Shown: positions 41,754 to 49,204 of the stretch, piece after piece
How the letters are laid out: each line of letters begins with the position of its first letter
How positions within the stretch are numbered: position 1 is the stretch's first letter
Origin: Lachnospiraceae bacterium
Lineage (GTDB): Bacteria; Bacillota; Clostridia; Lachnospirales; Lachnospiraceae
Length of the DNA: 50,076 nt
Reading direction: 5' to 3'
Assembly: GCA_030524635.1 (NCBI GenBank)
Contig: JAUNGG010000004.1
Span: 1 to 50,076, forward strand
Made by a program: the position numbers and the translations under genes
The notes under the pieces: generated by a model
What the model was told of the DNA's origin: nothing
What the model saw: only the letters and a program-made list of their open reading frames with translations
The model's database searches: none

Positions 41754-41897
41754 ACATAACAGTGGGTGTATCTCAGCCCTTAAATGAGAAACTTATCAAG
41801 TGAGCTTCTCTTGGCTCATTCATCAAGAAAGTTACAAGCGAGTGTTTCGCCACTCCAAGTGCGACTGTAACAGCAGAGACAGGGTAACTTGTCTCTG
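41754..41897 (+). ncRNA. Candidate ToxI-like antitoxin RNA with degenerate repeats
   Basis: Between the promoter and the toxin gene lie three degenerate units of 36-38 bases. Each ends in a similar block: AACTTATCAAGTGAG (to 41804), AAGTTACAAGCGAG (to 41842) and CTGTAACAGCAGAG (to 41878). Unit 2 can form GAGTG/CACTC within GTTACA/TGTAAC. Type III antitoxins are tandem RNA repeats of about this length, cut by the toxin and bound to it as pseudoknots. The repeats here are divergent, so exact unit borders are uncertain. Confidence 0.65.
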
Positions 41898-41906
41898 TTT
41901 GTTTTA
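41874..41906 (+). terminator. Terminator between the antitoxin repeats and the toxin gene
   Basis: CAGAGACA and TGTCTCTG (8 base pairs, 8-base loop) are followed by TTTGTTTT. In ToxIN loci such a leaky terminator sets the excess of antitoxin RNA over toxin mRNA. Confidence 0.78.
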
Positions 41907-41923
41907 CATAAAGGAGCAAGAGC

Positions 41924-42406
41924 ATGGATAACATTAAATTTTATCAGGTATCTCCAGATTATGTGGATTATCTCATTCCATATGCACCCCACCTGTTCCA
42001 TAATAAACAGCAGGGACAACAAAATGAGCGGAAATATATTGGGATTGTGCTTACGATCAATGACATGAATTATTTTGCACCGCTATCCTCTTTTAAGGAG
42101 AAGCACAAAAGAATGCGTGAAGGATTAGATTTTATAAAGGTGAAAAATTATGCTGTTATCAATTTAAATAATATGTTTCCGGTGCCAAACGGACAATATT
42201 CATATGTAGATATCTCCAAAGAGCACAATCCAAAGTATAAATCACTCCTTCTGTCTGAGTACCGATACATAAAATCCATTCAAGAAAAAATCCGCAAAAA
42301 TGCTGCGAATCTATATCAAATAAAAATTAATGGAGAAGTTTCTTCACTAACCAAACGCTGCAATGATTTTCTGAAGTTAGAAGAGCTTTGCCAAAAATAT
42401 AAATAA
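41924..42406 (+). CDS. ToxN/AbiQ-family endoribonuclease toxin (type III toxin-antitoxin)
   Basis: The 160-residue protein matches ToxN/AbiQ in length and pattern: IKFYQVSPDYVDYL at the N-terminus, ERKYIGIVL (35-43), YFAPLSSFKEKHKRM (50-64, containing the conserved serine and lysine region of the active site), and NYAVINLNNMFPV (75-87). A helical C-terminus, SLLLSEYRYIKSIQEKI, follows. The toxin cleaves RNA and is held inactive by the upstream repeat RNA; known members abort phage infection or stabilise plasmids. AAAGGAG precedes the ATG. The upstream repeat-plus-terminator arrangement supports the call. The gene is A+T-richer than its surroundings, which fits horizontal transfer. Confidence 0.9.
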   Translation: MDNIKFYQVSPDYVDYLIPYAPHLFHNKQQGQQNERKYIGIVLTINDMNYFAPLSSFKEKHKRMREGLDFIKVKNYAVINLNNMFPVPNGQYSYVDISKEHNPKYKSLLLSEYRYIKSIQEKIRKNAANLYQIKINGEVSSLTKRCNDFLKLEELCQKYK

Positions 42407-42407
42407 T

Positions 42408-42458
42408 GAAAAGCCAGTAATCTGATACATCTCGTAACAGACTGCTGACTTTTTTATT
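42408..42458. terminator. Bidirectional terminator between the toxin gene and the 42478 gene
   Basis: An imperfect stem (AAG, CAG, TCTG pairing with CAGA, CTG, CTT) has T-runs at both ends (CTTTTTTATTT on plus, CTTTTCATT on minus). It separates two convergent genes. Confidence 0.65.
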
Positions 42459-42477
42459 TCTGCAAAAATCCTTCTCT

Positions 42478-42723
42478 TTATTCTACAGACTCTCCGCTTA
42501 CCACAAACTCCATGATCTTATCCATATCCTCCGGCTCTTCCACATTCAGCTCAAGCTCTTTGATATATCCGCTGGAGAATACGCCGGCAATGGACAAAAG
42601 CTGTGCCAGCTTTGACTTCAGGTTGATCTGATCTCCTTCTTCTGAAACCAGCTCCACCCTGCCCTTGCACTGATCAATTACTTCAAATAAACCTTCAATA
42701 TTTGTTACGTTTTCCAGAGTCAT
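42478..42723 (-). CDS. Small protein, possibly HPr-like fold
   Basis: In this 81-residue acidic protein, GRVELVSEEGDQINLKSKL followed by LSIAG and ELELNVEEPEDMDKI recalls the second half of HPr. The phosphorylated histidine region of HPr is absent, so it is not a sugar-PTS phosphocarrier. AGGAGG precedes the ATG. It is 97 bases downstream of the dehydrogenase operon. Function unknown; the HPr likeness is a weak visual match. Confidence 0.6.
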   Translation of the reverse strand: MTLENVTNIEGLFEVIDQCKGRVELVSEEGDQINLKSKLAQLLSIAGVFSSGYIKELELNVEEPEDMDKIMEFVVSGESVE

Positions 42724-42756
42724 ATTATCCTCCTGTTCGTTTCCTGATAAGCCGCT

Positions 42757-42777
42757 GCCGCCCGACTAGCGGACGGC
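42757..42777. repeat. G+C-rich hairpin downstream of the dehydrogenase operon
   Basis: GCCGCCCG and CGGACGGC (one G-T pair) flank a five-base loop. No T-run follows on either strand, so termination here would need a helper; RNA stabilisation is equally possible. Confidence 0.45.
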
Positions 42778-42820
42778 GTGACTTAACATATTCTGCAGCT
42801 GCATCAGCAGATCATCTTAT

Positions 42821-43861
42821 TTATCTTTCCGGATTTGGATCATCTGCGATCCGGACAACCACCTTCATATAGTTGCCTGGGTTCTTCTCGATGTCGATGA
42901 TGGTTTCAGGTGCTTCCTCGATGGATACCACCTTGGTCAGGATCTTGTTCATGTCAACCTTCTTGGTGTAGATCAGATCCAGAGCTTCTGCAAACTCGCC
43001 TGCGCTGGTTCTTGCACCGCGGATATCGATCTCCTTCTTAGTGATCATATCGGTGGGGATGGAGGTCTCCTTCTTTGGCCAGCCGGTGAAGGTAATACGT
43101 CCTGCGTTGGCAACGTAGTCCAGAGAATTCCGGATAGCCGCGTTGGCACCGGAGCACTCCATTACCTGCTGTGCCATCTCACCCTTTGTAATCTCAGCGA
43201 TTCTGGCCGCTGCATCCTCGGTACCGGAATTGATCACATGCTCGATTCCGATGGATTTTGCGAAATCCAGTCTCTCCTGTACCAGGTCAAGGAGAATTGC
43301 ATGTCCGCCGTATGCCTGTGCAATCATACCGGCTACCAGACCGATTGGGCCGGCTCCGATGATGGCACAGTACTCGCCTTCCTGAAAGCCGCCTCTGTGG
43401 ATGCCATGCAAAGAGATGGTCAGCGGTTCTGCCATAGCCGCCTCTTCCCAGGTCATTCCCTCGGGGATCTTGGTCAGTAAGTCTGCCGGATGGGTAAAGT
43501 ACTCAGCCATACCGCCGTCTACATGTACACCCAGCACCTTTAAATCGGTGCAGCAGTTGGTTCTGCCGATCCGGCATGGATAGCAGTGTCCGCAGTAAAT
43601 ATATGGATCTACTACTACACGGTCACCAACTTTAATTCCATTTTTATTGTTTTCTGGAATGGATTCAACAACACCTGCCAGCTCATGTCCGATCACTCTC
43701 GGATAGGTAACCAGGCCATTGGTTCCGCGGAATGCACCGATATCGCTGCCGCAGATACCAGCCGTCACAATCCGGATCAATGCCTCGCCCTCTCCAGGAA
43801 CCGGCTTCTCAATGTCTACACACGCCACCTTCCATGGCTCATCTATCTTAACTGCTTTCAT
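42821..43861 (-). CDS. Zinc-dependent alcohol/polyol dehydrogenase (MDR family)
   Basis: The 346-residue protein has the catalytic zinc motif CGSDIGAFRG and GHELAG (near 38 and 59), structural zinc cysteines in CGHCYPCRIGRTNCC (near 90-104), and a Rossmann motif GAGPIGLVAG (near 167) for NAD(H). The layout is that of L-threonine, sorbitol and L-idonate dehydrogenases. The ATG at 43861 has AGGAGG. It is 20 bases downstream of the YiaK-like gene and closes the operon that begins with the Liv transporter. A sugar-acid or hydroxyacid substrate is likely from context only. Confidence 0.88.
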   Translation of the reverse strand: MKAVKIDEPWKVACVDIEKPVPGEGEALIRIVTAGICGSDIGAFRGTNGLVTYPRVIGHELAGVVESIPENNKNGIKVGDRVVVDPYIYCGHCYPCRIGRTNCCTDLKVLGVHVDGGMAEYFTHPADLLTKIPEGMTWEEAAMAEPLTISLHGIHRGGFQEGEYCAIIGAGPIGLVAGMIAQAYGGHAILLDLVQERLDFAKSIGIEHVINSGTEDAAARIAEITKGEMAQQVMECSGANAAIRNSLDYVANAGRITFTGWPKKETSIPTDMITKKEIDIRGARTSAGEFAEALDLIYTKKVDMNKILTKVVSIEEAPETIIDIEKNPGNYMKVVVRIADDPNPER

Positions 43862-43881
43862 ATATAACCTCCTAAGGAGCA

Positions 43882-44886
43882 TTAAAATGCCTTGATCTGC
43901 TCCCAAACCTCGTCAATTACCGGAATACCATTTGCCATATTGTCCTTGCGGGTTCCGATCTCGATCTCTCCCGGATAGAATACCTTTCCGCCTTCCTCAA
44001 CCGGAACGGAGGAATGGATATCTGCAATCAGCTCATCCACGATTGCATCGGTAACCTCTGCGCTCTGGAACTTGCCTGGATCAATGGCGATCATGATCTG
44101 AGACAGACCAACCTCATCACCGAAGGTTCCGATCTTCTGTACAGAGTTTGCATTGGTCAGCACGGTGGAGATCAGATCCAGAAGGATAGAAATACCGCTG
44201 CCCTTCCAGTAACCCATGGGCAGTACTCTCCAGCTCTTCTCGATTGCTGCCGGATCGGTGGTTAAGTTGCCTTCCTCATCATATCCGCCTGGAACCGGAA
44301 GCTGCTTACCCTTAAGCTTTGCCTCCTCGATCTTTCCGTAGGAGAACTGGGATACGGCACAGTCTACTACCACATGCTCGCCGTTGGACTTGGGTACTGC
44401 AAAGATAAATGGATTGTTTCCGATCTTCTTATCCTTGCCGCCCCATGCCGGCATGTTCGGCTGGGTATTGGACCAGCAGATTCCAACACATCCGTTGTCT
44501 GCTGCCTGCCATCCGTAGGTGCCGCCCCGCATCCAGTGATTGTTATTTCCAAGTGCTACCACACCAACGCCGTACTGCTTTGCCAGCTGGCAGGCCCGGT
44601 CCATGGCCATCTTCGCATTCAGCGGGCCGAAGCCTCTGTGGCCGTCCCAGCGCTCGATGGCGCCCTCTGCGCTGACGCAGGTAGCAACATTCTCCGGCTT
44701 GATCTCGCCCTTATCCAGGTAAGATACCACTCTTGGGAAACGGTTAATGCCGTGGCTGTAGATGCCGTCCAGGCTGTTCTGTGCAAAAACGGTTGCTGCA
44801 TCCGCTGCCAGCTTTTCATTAAAACCTCTGCTGACCAGAACACGTTTGAACTCATTTAAAAGCTCTTCATAAGAAACTCTTGCCAT
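43882..44886 (-). CDS. YiaK-like 2-oxoacid reductase (3-dehydro-L-gulonate 2-dehydrogenase family)
   Basis: The 334-residue protein belongs to the malate/L-lactate dehydrogenase-2 family and closely follows YiaK. Matching segments are YSHGINRFPR (catalytic His region, near 45), NNNHWMRGGTYGWQAA (near 113-128), GICWSNT, IGNNPFIFAVP, MGYWKGSGISILLDLI (near 225) and a C-terminal IPVIDEVWEQIKAF. YiaK reduces 2,3-diketo-L-gulonate with NADH. Whether this member uses that substrate is uncertain, because no other diketogulonate genes are present. It lies 22 bases after the shikimate-dehydrogenase-like gene. Confidence 0.88.
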   Translation of the reverse strand: MARVSYEELLNEFKRVLVSRGFNEKLAADAATVFAQNSLDGIYSHGINRFPRVVSYLDKGEIKPENVATCVSAEGAIERWDGHRGFGPLNAKMAMDRACQLAKQYGVGVVALGNNNHWMRGGTYGWQAADNGCVGICWSNTQPNMPAWGGKDKKIGNNPFIFAVPKSNGEHVVVDCAVSQFSYGKIEEAKLKGKQLPVPGGYDEEGNLTTDPAAIEKSWRVLPMGYWKGSGISILLDLISTVLTNANSVQKIGTFGDEVGLSQIMIAIDPGKFQSAEVTDAIVDELIADIHSSVPVEEGGKVFYPGEIEIGTRKDNMANGIPVIDEVWEQIKAF

Positions 44887-44908
44887 CTTTTCTTTTCCTC
44901 ATTTCCAT

Positions 44909-45811
44909 TTATTTGCTTGGCTTTTCTACATTCAGATAATTGCAAAGCTCTTCAATACATGCATCCTTATCCTCTTCGGTGATGGACTTGTTGAACAGAT
45001 ACTTAAAGATCACATCCATCTGGGATACCAGCATCATCATACCTGGTACCGTGTTCAGGCCGTTCTTTTTGCCTGCCTCAATGGTCTCTGACATAGGCGG
45101 ATTGATTACGCAGTCAAATACGGTGGAGGACTTTGGCATCCGGTCGATGAAGCCTAAATACTCATGGCGGTATGGGAAGCCCTTCATGCCAAGAGGTGTT
45201 AAATTAGCAAAAAGCTCACAATCTTCTGCCGCCCGGTCCAGTCCAGCAGGATCCAGAGTAAGCACCTCCACCTCCATGGCTGTATTCTCCCGCAGCACCT
45301 TGGCAATCTGCTGCGGCTCCTCCGGGGTAATGTTGGCAATGTAAAGCTTCTTTACATTCTGACGGGACAGCTCGTAGCTCACTACGCCGCTGATTCCGCC
45401 TGCACCGTATACCAGTGCATTGATTCCGTCCAGCTTGGCGCCGCCATTTAACATAGCCTTGATCGCGCCCTTGCCGTCCATACCGGTACCGTGGCTTCCC
45501 TTCTCATCAAAGCGGATGGCATTGACGGAACGGAACAGTCTGGAAGCCTCATCTACATCGTCCAGAAGGTCCACGAAATCTCCCTTGTGAGGCATGGTAG
45601 GACACAGATAATGGATTCCCATCAGATGGCAGGCATCGATAAACTGGGGAAGCTGTCCCTTCTTGATCTCGCAGGGAAGCATGATCGCATTCATGTCCAG
45701 ACGCTCAAACAGCTTATTGTAGCAGCGGGGTGCATTGGTCTTGCCGATGGGATCTCCTACATTCAGCACCAGCTCTGTTTCAAGATTCAGTTTCAAATTT
45801 TCCAGCTTCAT
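44909..45811 (-). CDS. Shikimate-dehydrogenase-family oxidoreductase with altered substrate site
   Basis: The 300-residue protein has the AroE-like N-terminal domain, then a Rossmann domain with YGAGGISG (near 135). The catalytic Lys survives in TMPHKGDF (near 73) and the catalytic Asp in GMDGKGAI (near 108). The two serines that grip the shikimate carboxylate (family pattern SxSP) read TNAP here, and NVT before PHK reads CPT. An altered substrate, perhaps a quinate-like or hydroxyacid compound, is therefore likely. AAGGA precedes the ATG at 45811, four bases after livF ends. It is clearly part of the Liv operon and not of aromatic amino-acid synthesis. Confidence 0.86.
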   Translation of the reverse strand: MKLENLKLNLETELVLNVGDPIGKTNAPRCYNKLFERLDMNAIMLPCEIKKGQLPQFIDACHLMGIHYLCPTMPHKGDFVDLLDDVDEASRLFRSVNAIRFDEKGSHGTGMDGKGAIKAMLNGGAKLDGINALVYGAGGISGVVSYELSRQNVKKLYIANITPEEPQQIAKVLRENTAMEVEVLTLDPAGLDRAAEDCELFANLTPLGMKGFPYRHEYLGFIDRMPKSSTVFDCVINPPMSETIEAGKKNGLNTVPGMMMLVSQMDVIFKYLFNKSITEEDKDACIEELCNYLNVEKPSK

Positions 45812-45815
45812 AACT

Positions 45816-46547
45816 TTATTCCTTCTTTCCTCCACCAAGATAAGCACTTGTCAAAATGTCACTCTTTAAGAATTCATCACCGGTTCCGCTGGCAACGATG
45901 GTTCCTGTATTCAGCAGATACGCCTTATCACTGATCTTTAAAGCCATCTTTGCATTCTGCTCTACTACCAGTACGGTGATTCCCATATCATGAACTCGCT
46001 TAATAACGTTAAAGATTTCTGCAACTACTAACGGTGCCAGACCCATGGACGGCTCATCCAGCATCAGGAATTCCGGATCGGACATGATGGCACGGCCTAC
46101 TGCCAGCATCTGCTGCTCACCGCCGGAAAGAGTTCCCCCAAGCTGGTTTCTTCTCTCATACATTCTTGGGAAGATCTCATAAACCATATCCAGAAGCTCT
46201 TTGTCTCTGGATTTCTCTCTCTTGCGGAAGAAGGTACCGATTTCCAGATTCTTCTCTACCGATACATCTACGAAAATCTTTCTTCCTTCCGGAACCAGGG
46301 AGATGCCCATGGGCACGATCTCATGGCTCTTCTTTCCAACCAGCTCCTGTCCCTTATACTGAATACTTCCGCCTTCAATATTTACCATTCCCAGAATGGA
46401 CTTCATCAGAGTTGACTTACCGGCGCCGTTGGCTCCAAGAAGAGAAACGATCTCACCCTTATTTACCTCCAGGCTGATTCCCTTCAGCGCCTTAATATTT
46501 CCATAGGAAGATACAAGATCGGTGACTTTTAACATTGTCTCTGCCAT
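45816..46547 (-). CDS. livF: Liv-type ABC transporter ATP-binding protein
   Basis: The 243-residue ATPase has Walker A LLGANGAGKST (near 38), the Q-loop region SLVPEGRKIF, signature LSGGEQQMLAVGRA (near 137), Walker B FLMLDEPSMGLAP and H-loop switch VVEQN, characteristic of LivF. ATG 46547 is preferred over the ATG nine bases upstream, which lies only two bases after the GGAG. It follows livG with essentially no gap. Confidence 0.94.
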   Translation of the reverse strand: MAETMLKVTDLVSSYGNIKALKGISLEVNKGEIVSLLGANGAGKSTLMKSILGMVNIEGGSIQYKGQELVGKKSHEIVPMGISLVPEGRKIFVDVSVEKNLEIGTFFRKREKSRDKELLDMVYEIFPRMYERRNQLGGTLSGGEQQMLAVGRAIMSDPEFLMLDEPSMGLAPLVVAEIFNVIKRVHDMGITVLVVEQNAKMALKISDKAYLLNTGTIVASGTGDEFLKSDILTSAYLGGGKKE

Positions 46548-46548
46548 A

Positions 46549-47316
46549 TTAATCATCGCTCCTTCCCAGATATGCTTCGATTACGTCGTTATTGTTCTGA
46601 ACCTCTTCTGCAGTTCCATCAGCAATTCTGCGGCCGAAGCTGATAACCGTAATGTTCTCTGAAATACCCATAACCAGCTCCATATCATGCTCTACTAAAA
46701 GCACAGCCAGGTCATACTTATCTCTGATTTTATAAATAATGTCCACCAGTTCCTTTTTCTCCTGGGAGTTCATACCAGCTGCCGGCTCGTCCAGAAGCAG
46801 AAGCTTCGGGCCGGTTGCCAGCGCACGGCCGATCTCCAGCAGACGCTGATGTCCATAAGGAATGCTTCCGGCTTCATTATCCTTAACATCCTCCAGACCC
46901 AGGAAGCGAAGGATCTCCAGACTCTTCTGCCGGCACTCTTCCTCTTCCCTGCGGCACTTGCCTGGCTGCAGGATCACATTGAACATACCGGTTTTGGTCT
47001 TACAGTGGAATCCGGTCATAACATTGTCAAGAACCGTAGCCGACTTAAACAGACGGATGTTCTGGAAGGTTCTGGCAATTCCTTTTTCTACGATCTGATG
47101 AGGCTTCTTGCCGCAGATGCTCTCACCGTTGAAAATTACATCACCGCTGGATACCTGGTAAGCGCCGGTGATCATATTAAATACTGTGGTTTTGCCTGCG
47201 CCGTTTGGGCCAATCAATGCACAGATCTGATTTGGTTCTACCTTCAGGTTGACTCCATCTACTGCAGTCAGACCGCCGAACTTCTTTGTTACATCTTTTA
47301 ATTCAAGAATTGCCAT
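46549..47316 (-). CDS. livG: Liv-type ABC transporter ATP-binding protein
   Basis: The 255-residue ATPase has Walker A LIGPNGAGKTT (near 35), a LivG-type RTFQNIRLF Q-loop (near 82), a degenerate signature IPYGHQRLLEIGRAL (near 150), Walker B LLLLDEPAAGMN and VEHDMELVM. Start 47316 has AAGGGG upstream; the in-frame GTG three codons earlier overlaps the livM stop and is less likely. Confidence 0.94.
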   Translation of the reverse strand: MAILELKDVTKKFGGLTAVDGVNLKVEPNQICALIGPNGAGKTTVFNMITGAYQVSSGDVIFNGESICGKKPHQIVEKGIARTFQNIRLFKSATVLDNVMTGFHCKTKTGMFNVILQPGKCRREEEECRQKSLEILRFLGLEDVKDNEAGSIPYGHQRLLEIGRALATGPKLLLLDEPAAGMNSQEKKELVDIIYKIRDKYDLAVLLVEHDMELVMGISENITVISFGRRIADGTAEEVQNNNDVIEAYLGRSDD

Positions 47317-47321
47317 TGATT

Positions 47322-48302
47322 TCACCCCTTTCCTGCTGCAGCGCCAGCAGATTTCTTTGCTTTACGGTTATCCACAAACTTCTGAATATACGGATACAGA
47401 CCGCCTGGGAAGCGAAGGATTACGATCAGAAGGATCACGCCGTATACAACCAGACGCCAGTCGCCCAGGAAACGAAGTGCCTCAGGAAGAACCTGCATGA
47501 TGATACCGCCAAGCACCGGTCCCGCAACGGTTCCGAAACCACCTACGATGGCGGTCCACAGGATAACGCTGGAGATGTTGTTGGTAAAGGTATCCGGGCT
47601 GACATACTTGATCATCATAGCGTACAGACAGCCTGCAATCCCGCAGTAAACTGCACTGAGCACAAATGCCTTGATCTTATAGCTGGTCACATCGATACCG
47701 GTCAGCTCTGCCGCCTCATTGTCCTCACGGACTGCGATGAAGGCACGTCCGGTTCTGGTGCGGATCAGCGTGTTCTGATACAGCAGGCACAGGATTACGA
47801 ATACCATAATCAGGAAATAATACTTCTTTAAGGTATCAAACGCAAAGCCGAAGATGACCGGGCTTTCGATACCCAGGATACCGGCAGTACCATTGGTAAC
47901 CGGTGTCCAGTTGATCATAACGATTCTTACGATCTCACCAAAGCCCATGGTTAACAGAGCCAGGTAAGAGCCTTTTACCTTCAGAGCCGGCACTGCCAGG
48001 ATCACTCCGAAGATACCGGTCAGCAGCATAGAGCCGATCAGGCAGAGAAAGAACTGCATTCCGCCTCTTGTGTTCATTAACGCTGCCGTGTAAGCGCCGA
48101 TTCCAAAGAAAGCCGCCTGTCCCAGAGAAAGCTGTCCGGTAAAGCCGGTCAGCACGTTGATGCCAGTACCAAGGATGATATAGATACAGATCATGTTGAT
48201 GATCTGCATGATATACATGTTTGGAGTCAGGATCGGGATCAGGATAATGATCGCTGCAAGAAGCAGGATCTTAATCATTTGATTCTTATTTGTCTTTGCC
48301 AT
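47322..48302 (-). CDS. livM: Liv-type ABC transporter permease
   Basis: The 326-residue permease has about eight or nine hydrophobic helices. It carries the LivM signature GLNVLTGFTGQLSLGQAAFFGIGAY-like region (here GINVLTGFTGQLSLGQAAF near 48-66), the RTRTGRAFIAVREDNEAA cytoplasmic coupling loop (near 200) and a basic C-terminus. ATG 48302 has AGGAG about 9 bases upstream. It pairs with LivH. Confidence 0.94.
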   Translation of the reverse strand: MAKTNKNQMIKILLLAAIIILIPILTPNMYIMQIINMICIYIILGTGINVLTGFTGQLSLGQAAFFGIGAYTAALMNTRGGMQFFLCLIGSMLLTGIFGVILAVPALKVKGSYLALLTMGFGEIVRIVMINWTPVTNGTAGILGIESPVIFGFAFDTLKKYYFLIMVFVILCLLYQNTLIRTRTGRAFIAVREDNEAAELTGIDVTSYKIKAFVLSAVYCGIAGCLYAMMIKYVSPDTFTNNISSVILWTAIVGGFGTVAGPVLGGIIMQVLPEALRFLGDWRLVVYGVILLIVILRFPGGLYPYIQKFVDNRKAKKSAGAAAGKG

Positions 48303-48315
48303 TAGTCCCACTCCT

Positions 48316-49182
48316 TTACAGTTTATTCTCGATCTTCTTGTTCAGCAGTCCGGTAGGCTTCACGAACAGGACGATGAACAGGATGATAAAGGAAAATGCG
48401 TCTCTGTATGCAGTTGAAATGTAAGCTGCGCCTACTGCCTCTACGATACCCAGGATCACGCCGCCTAACAGTGCGCCCCACAGGTTTCCGATACCGCCGA
48501 GAATTGCTGCCGCAAATGCTTTCATACCGATGGTTGCACTCATATCCACTCTGGCATAGGTCAGAGGAGCGATCATGATACCTGCGATCGCTGCCAGTCC
48601 GGCACTGATACCGAAGGTCAGGAAACGCATGAATGCTACGTTAACGCCCATCATCGCTGCACCCTCTGCGTCAGAGCTGGCAAGCTGCATACACTTTCCT
48701 ACCTTGACACGGGTAAAGAACAGATGCAGGCCGGTAATGATGGCCAGAGAGATCAGGATAATGCCGATACTCTGAGGAGTGATGGTAAAACTACCGATCT
48801 TAATCAGTGTCTCCGGGAACATGCTGGGGAATAACTGAGGGCTGGTTCCCCAGATAACCATACCGGTATTACGAAGAACGTAGGATACACCAACCGTTGC
48901 AATCAACAGATTGACGAAGGAGGAGAACTTAACCTTGCGGAGGATGATTCGTTCCAGTAAGAATCCCAGAACTGCCGCACAGGCCAGTCCCATTAATGCT
49001 GCCAGATAGAAGGGAATGCCCATGTGAATGAAGGACAAGGTAATGAAGGTGCCCACCATCATTACATCGCCGTGTGCGAAATTCAGCATACCCAGTGATT
49101 TATATACCATTGTAACGCCAACCGCCATCAGTGCATAAAGACTGCCGTTGGTTAAGCCGTTTAATACCTGCTGGAATAGCAT
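48316..49182 (-). CDS. livH: Liv-type ABC transporter permease
   Basis: The 288-residue permease has the LivH start QQVLNGLTNGSLYALMAVG and GMLNFAHGDVMMVGTF (near 31-46). The coupling segment QLASSDAEGAAMMGVNV lies near 165, and AFAAAILGGIGNLWGALLGG near 220. AGGAGG precedes the ATG. It is 22 bases after the binding-protein gene. Confidence 0.95.
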   Translation of the reverse strand: MLFQQVLNGLTNGSLYALMAVGVTMVYKSLGMLNFAHGDVMMVGTFITLSFIHMGIPFYLAALMGLACAAVLGFLLERIILRKVKFSSFVNLLIATVGVSYVLRNTGMVIWGTSPQLFPSMFPETLIKIGSFTITPQSIGIILISLAIITGLHLFFTRVKVGKCMQLASSDAEGAAMMGVNVAFMRFLTFGISAGLAAIAGIMIAPLTYARVDMSATIGMKAFAAAILGGIGNLWGALLGGVILGIVEAVGAAYISTAYRDAFSFIILFIVLFVKPTGLLNKKIENKL

Positions 49183-49204
49183 TTATGTAACCTCCTTCCT
49201 GATA

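Noticed and set aside
41816..42022. Minus-strand open frame across the antitoxin repeats and toxin start
   Set aside because: Overlaps the toxin gene and the repeat RNA, with no ribosome site and no family resemblance.
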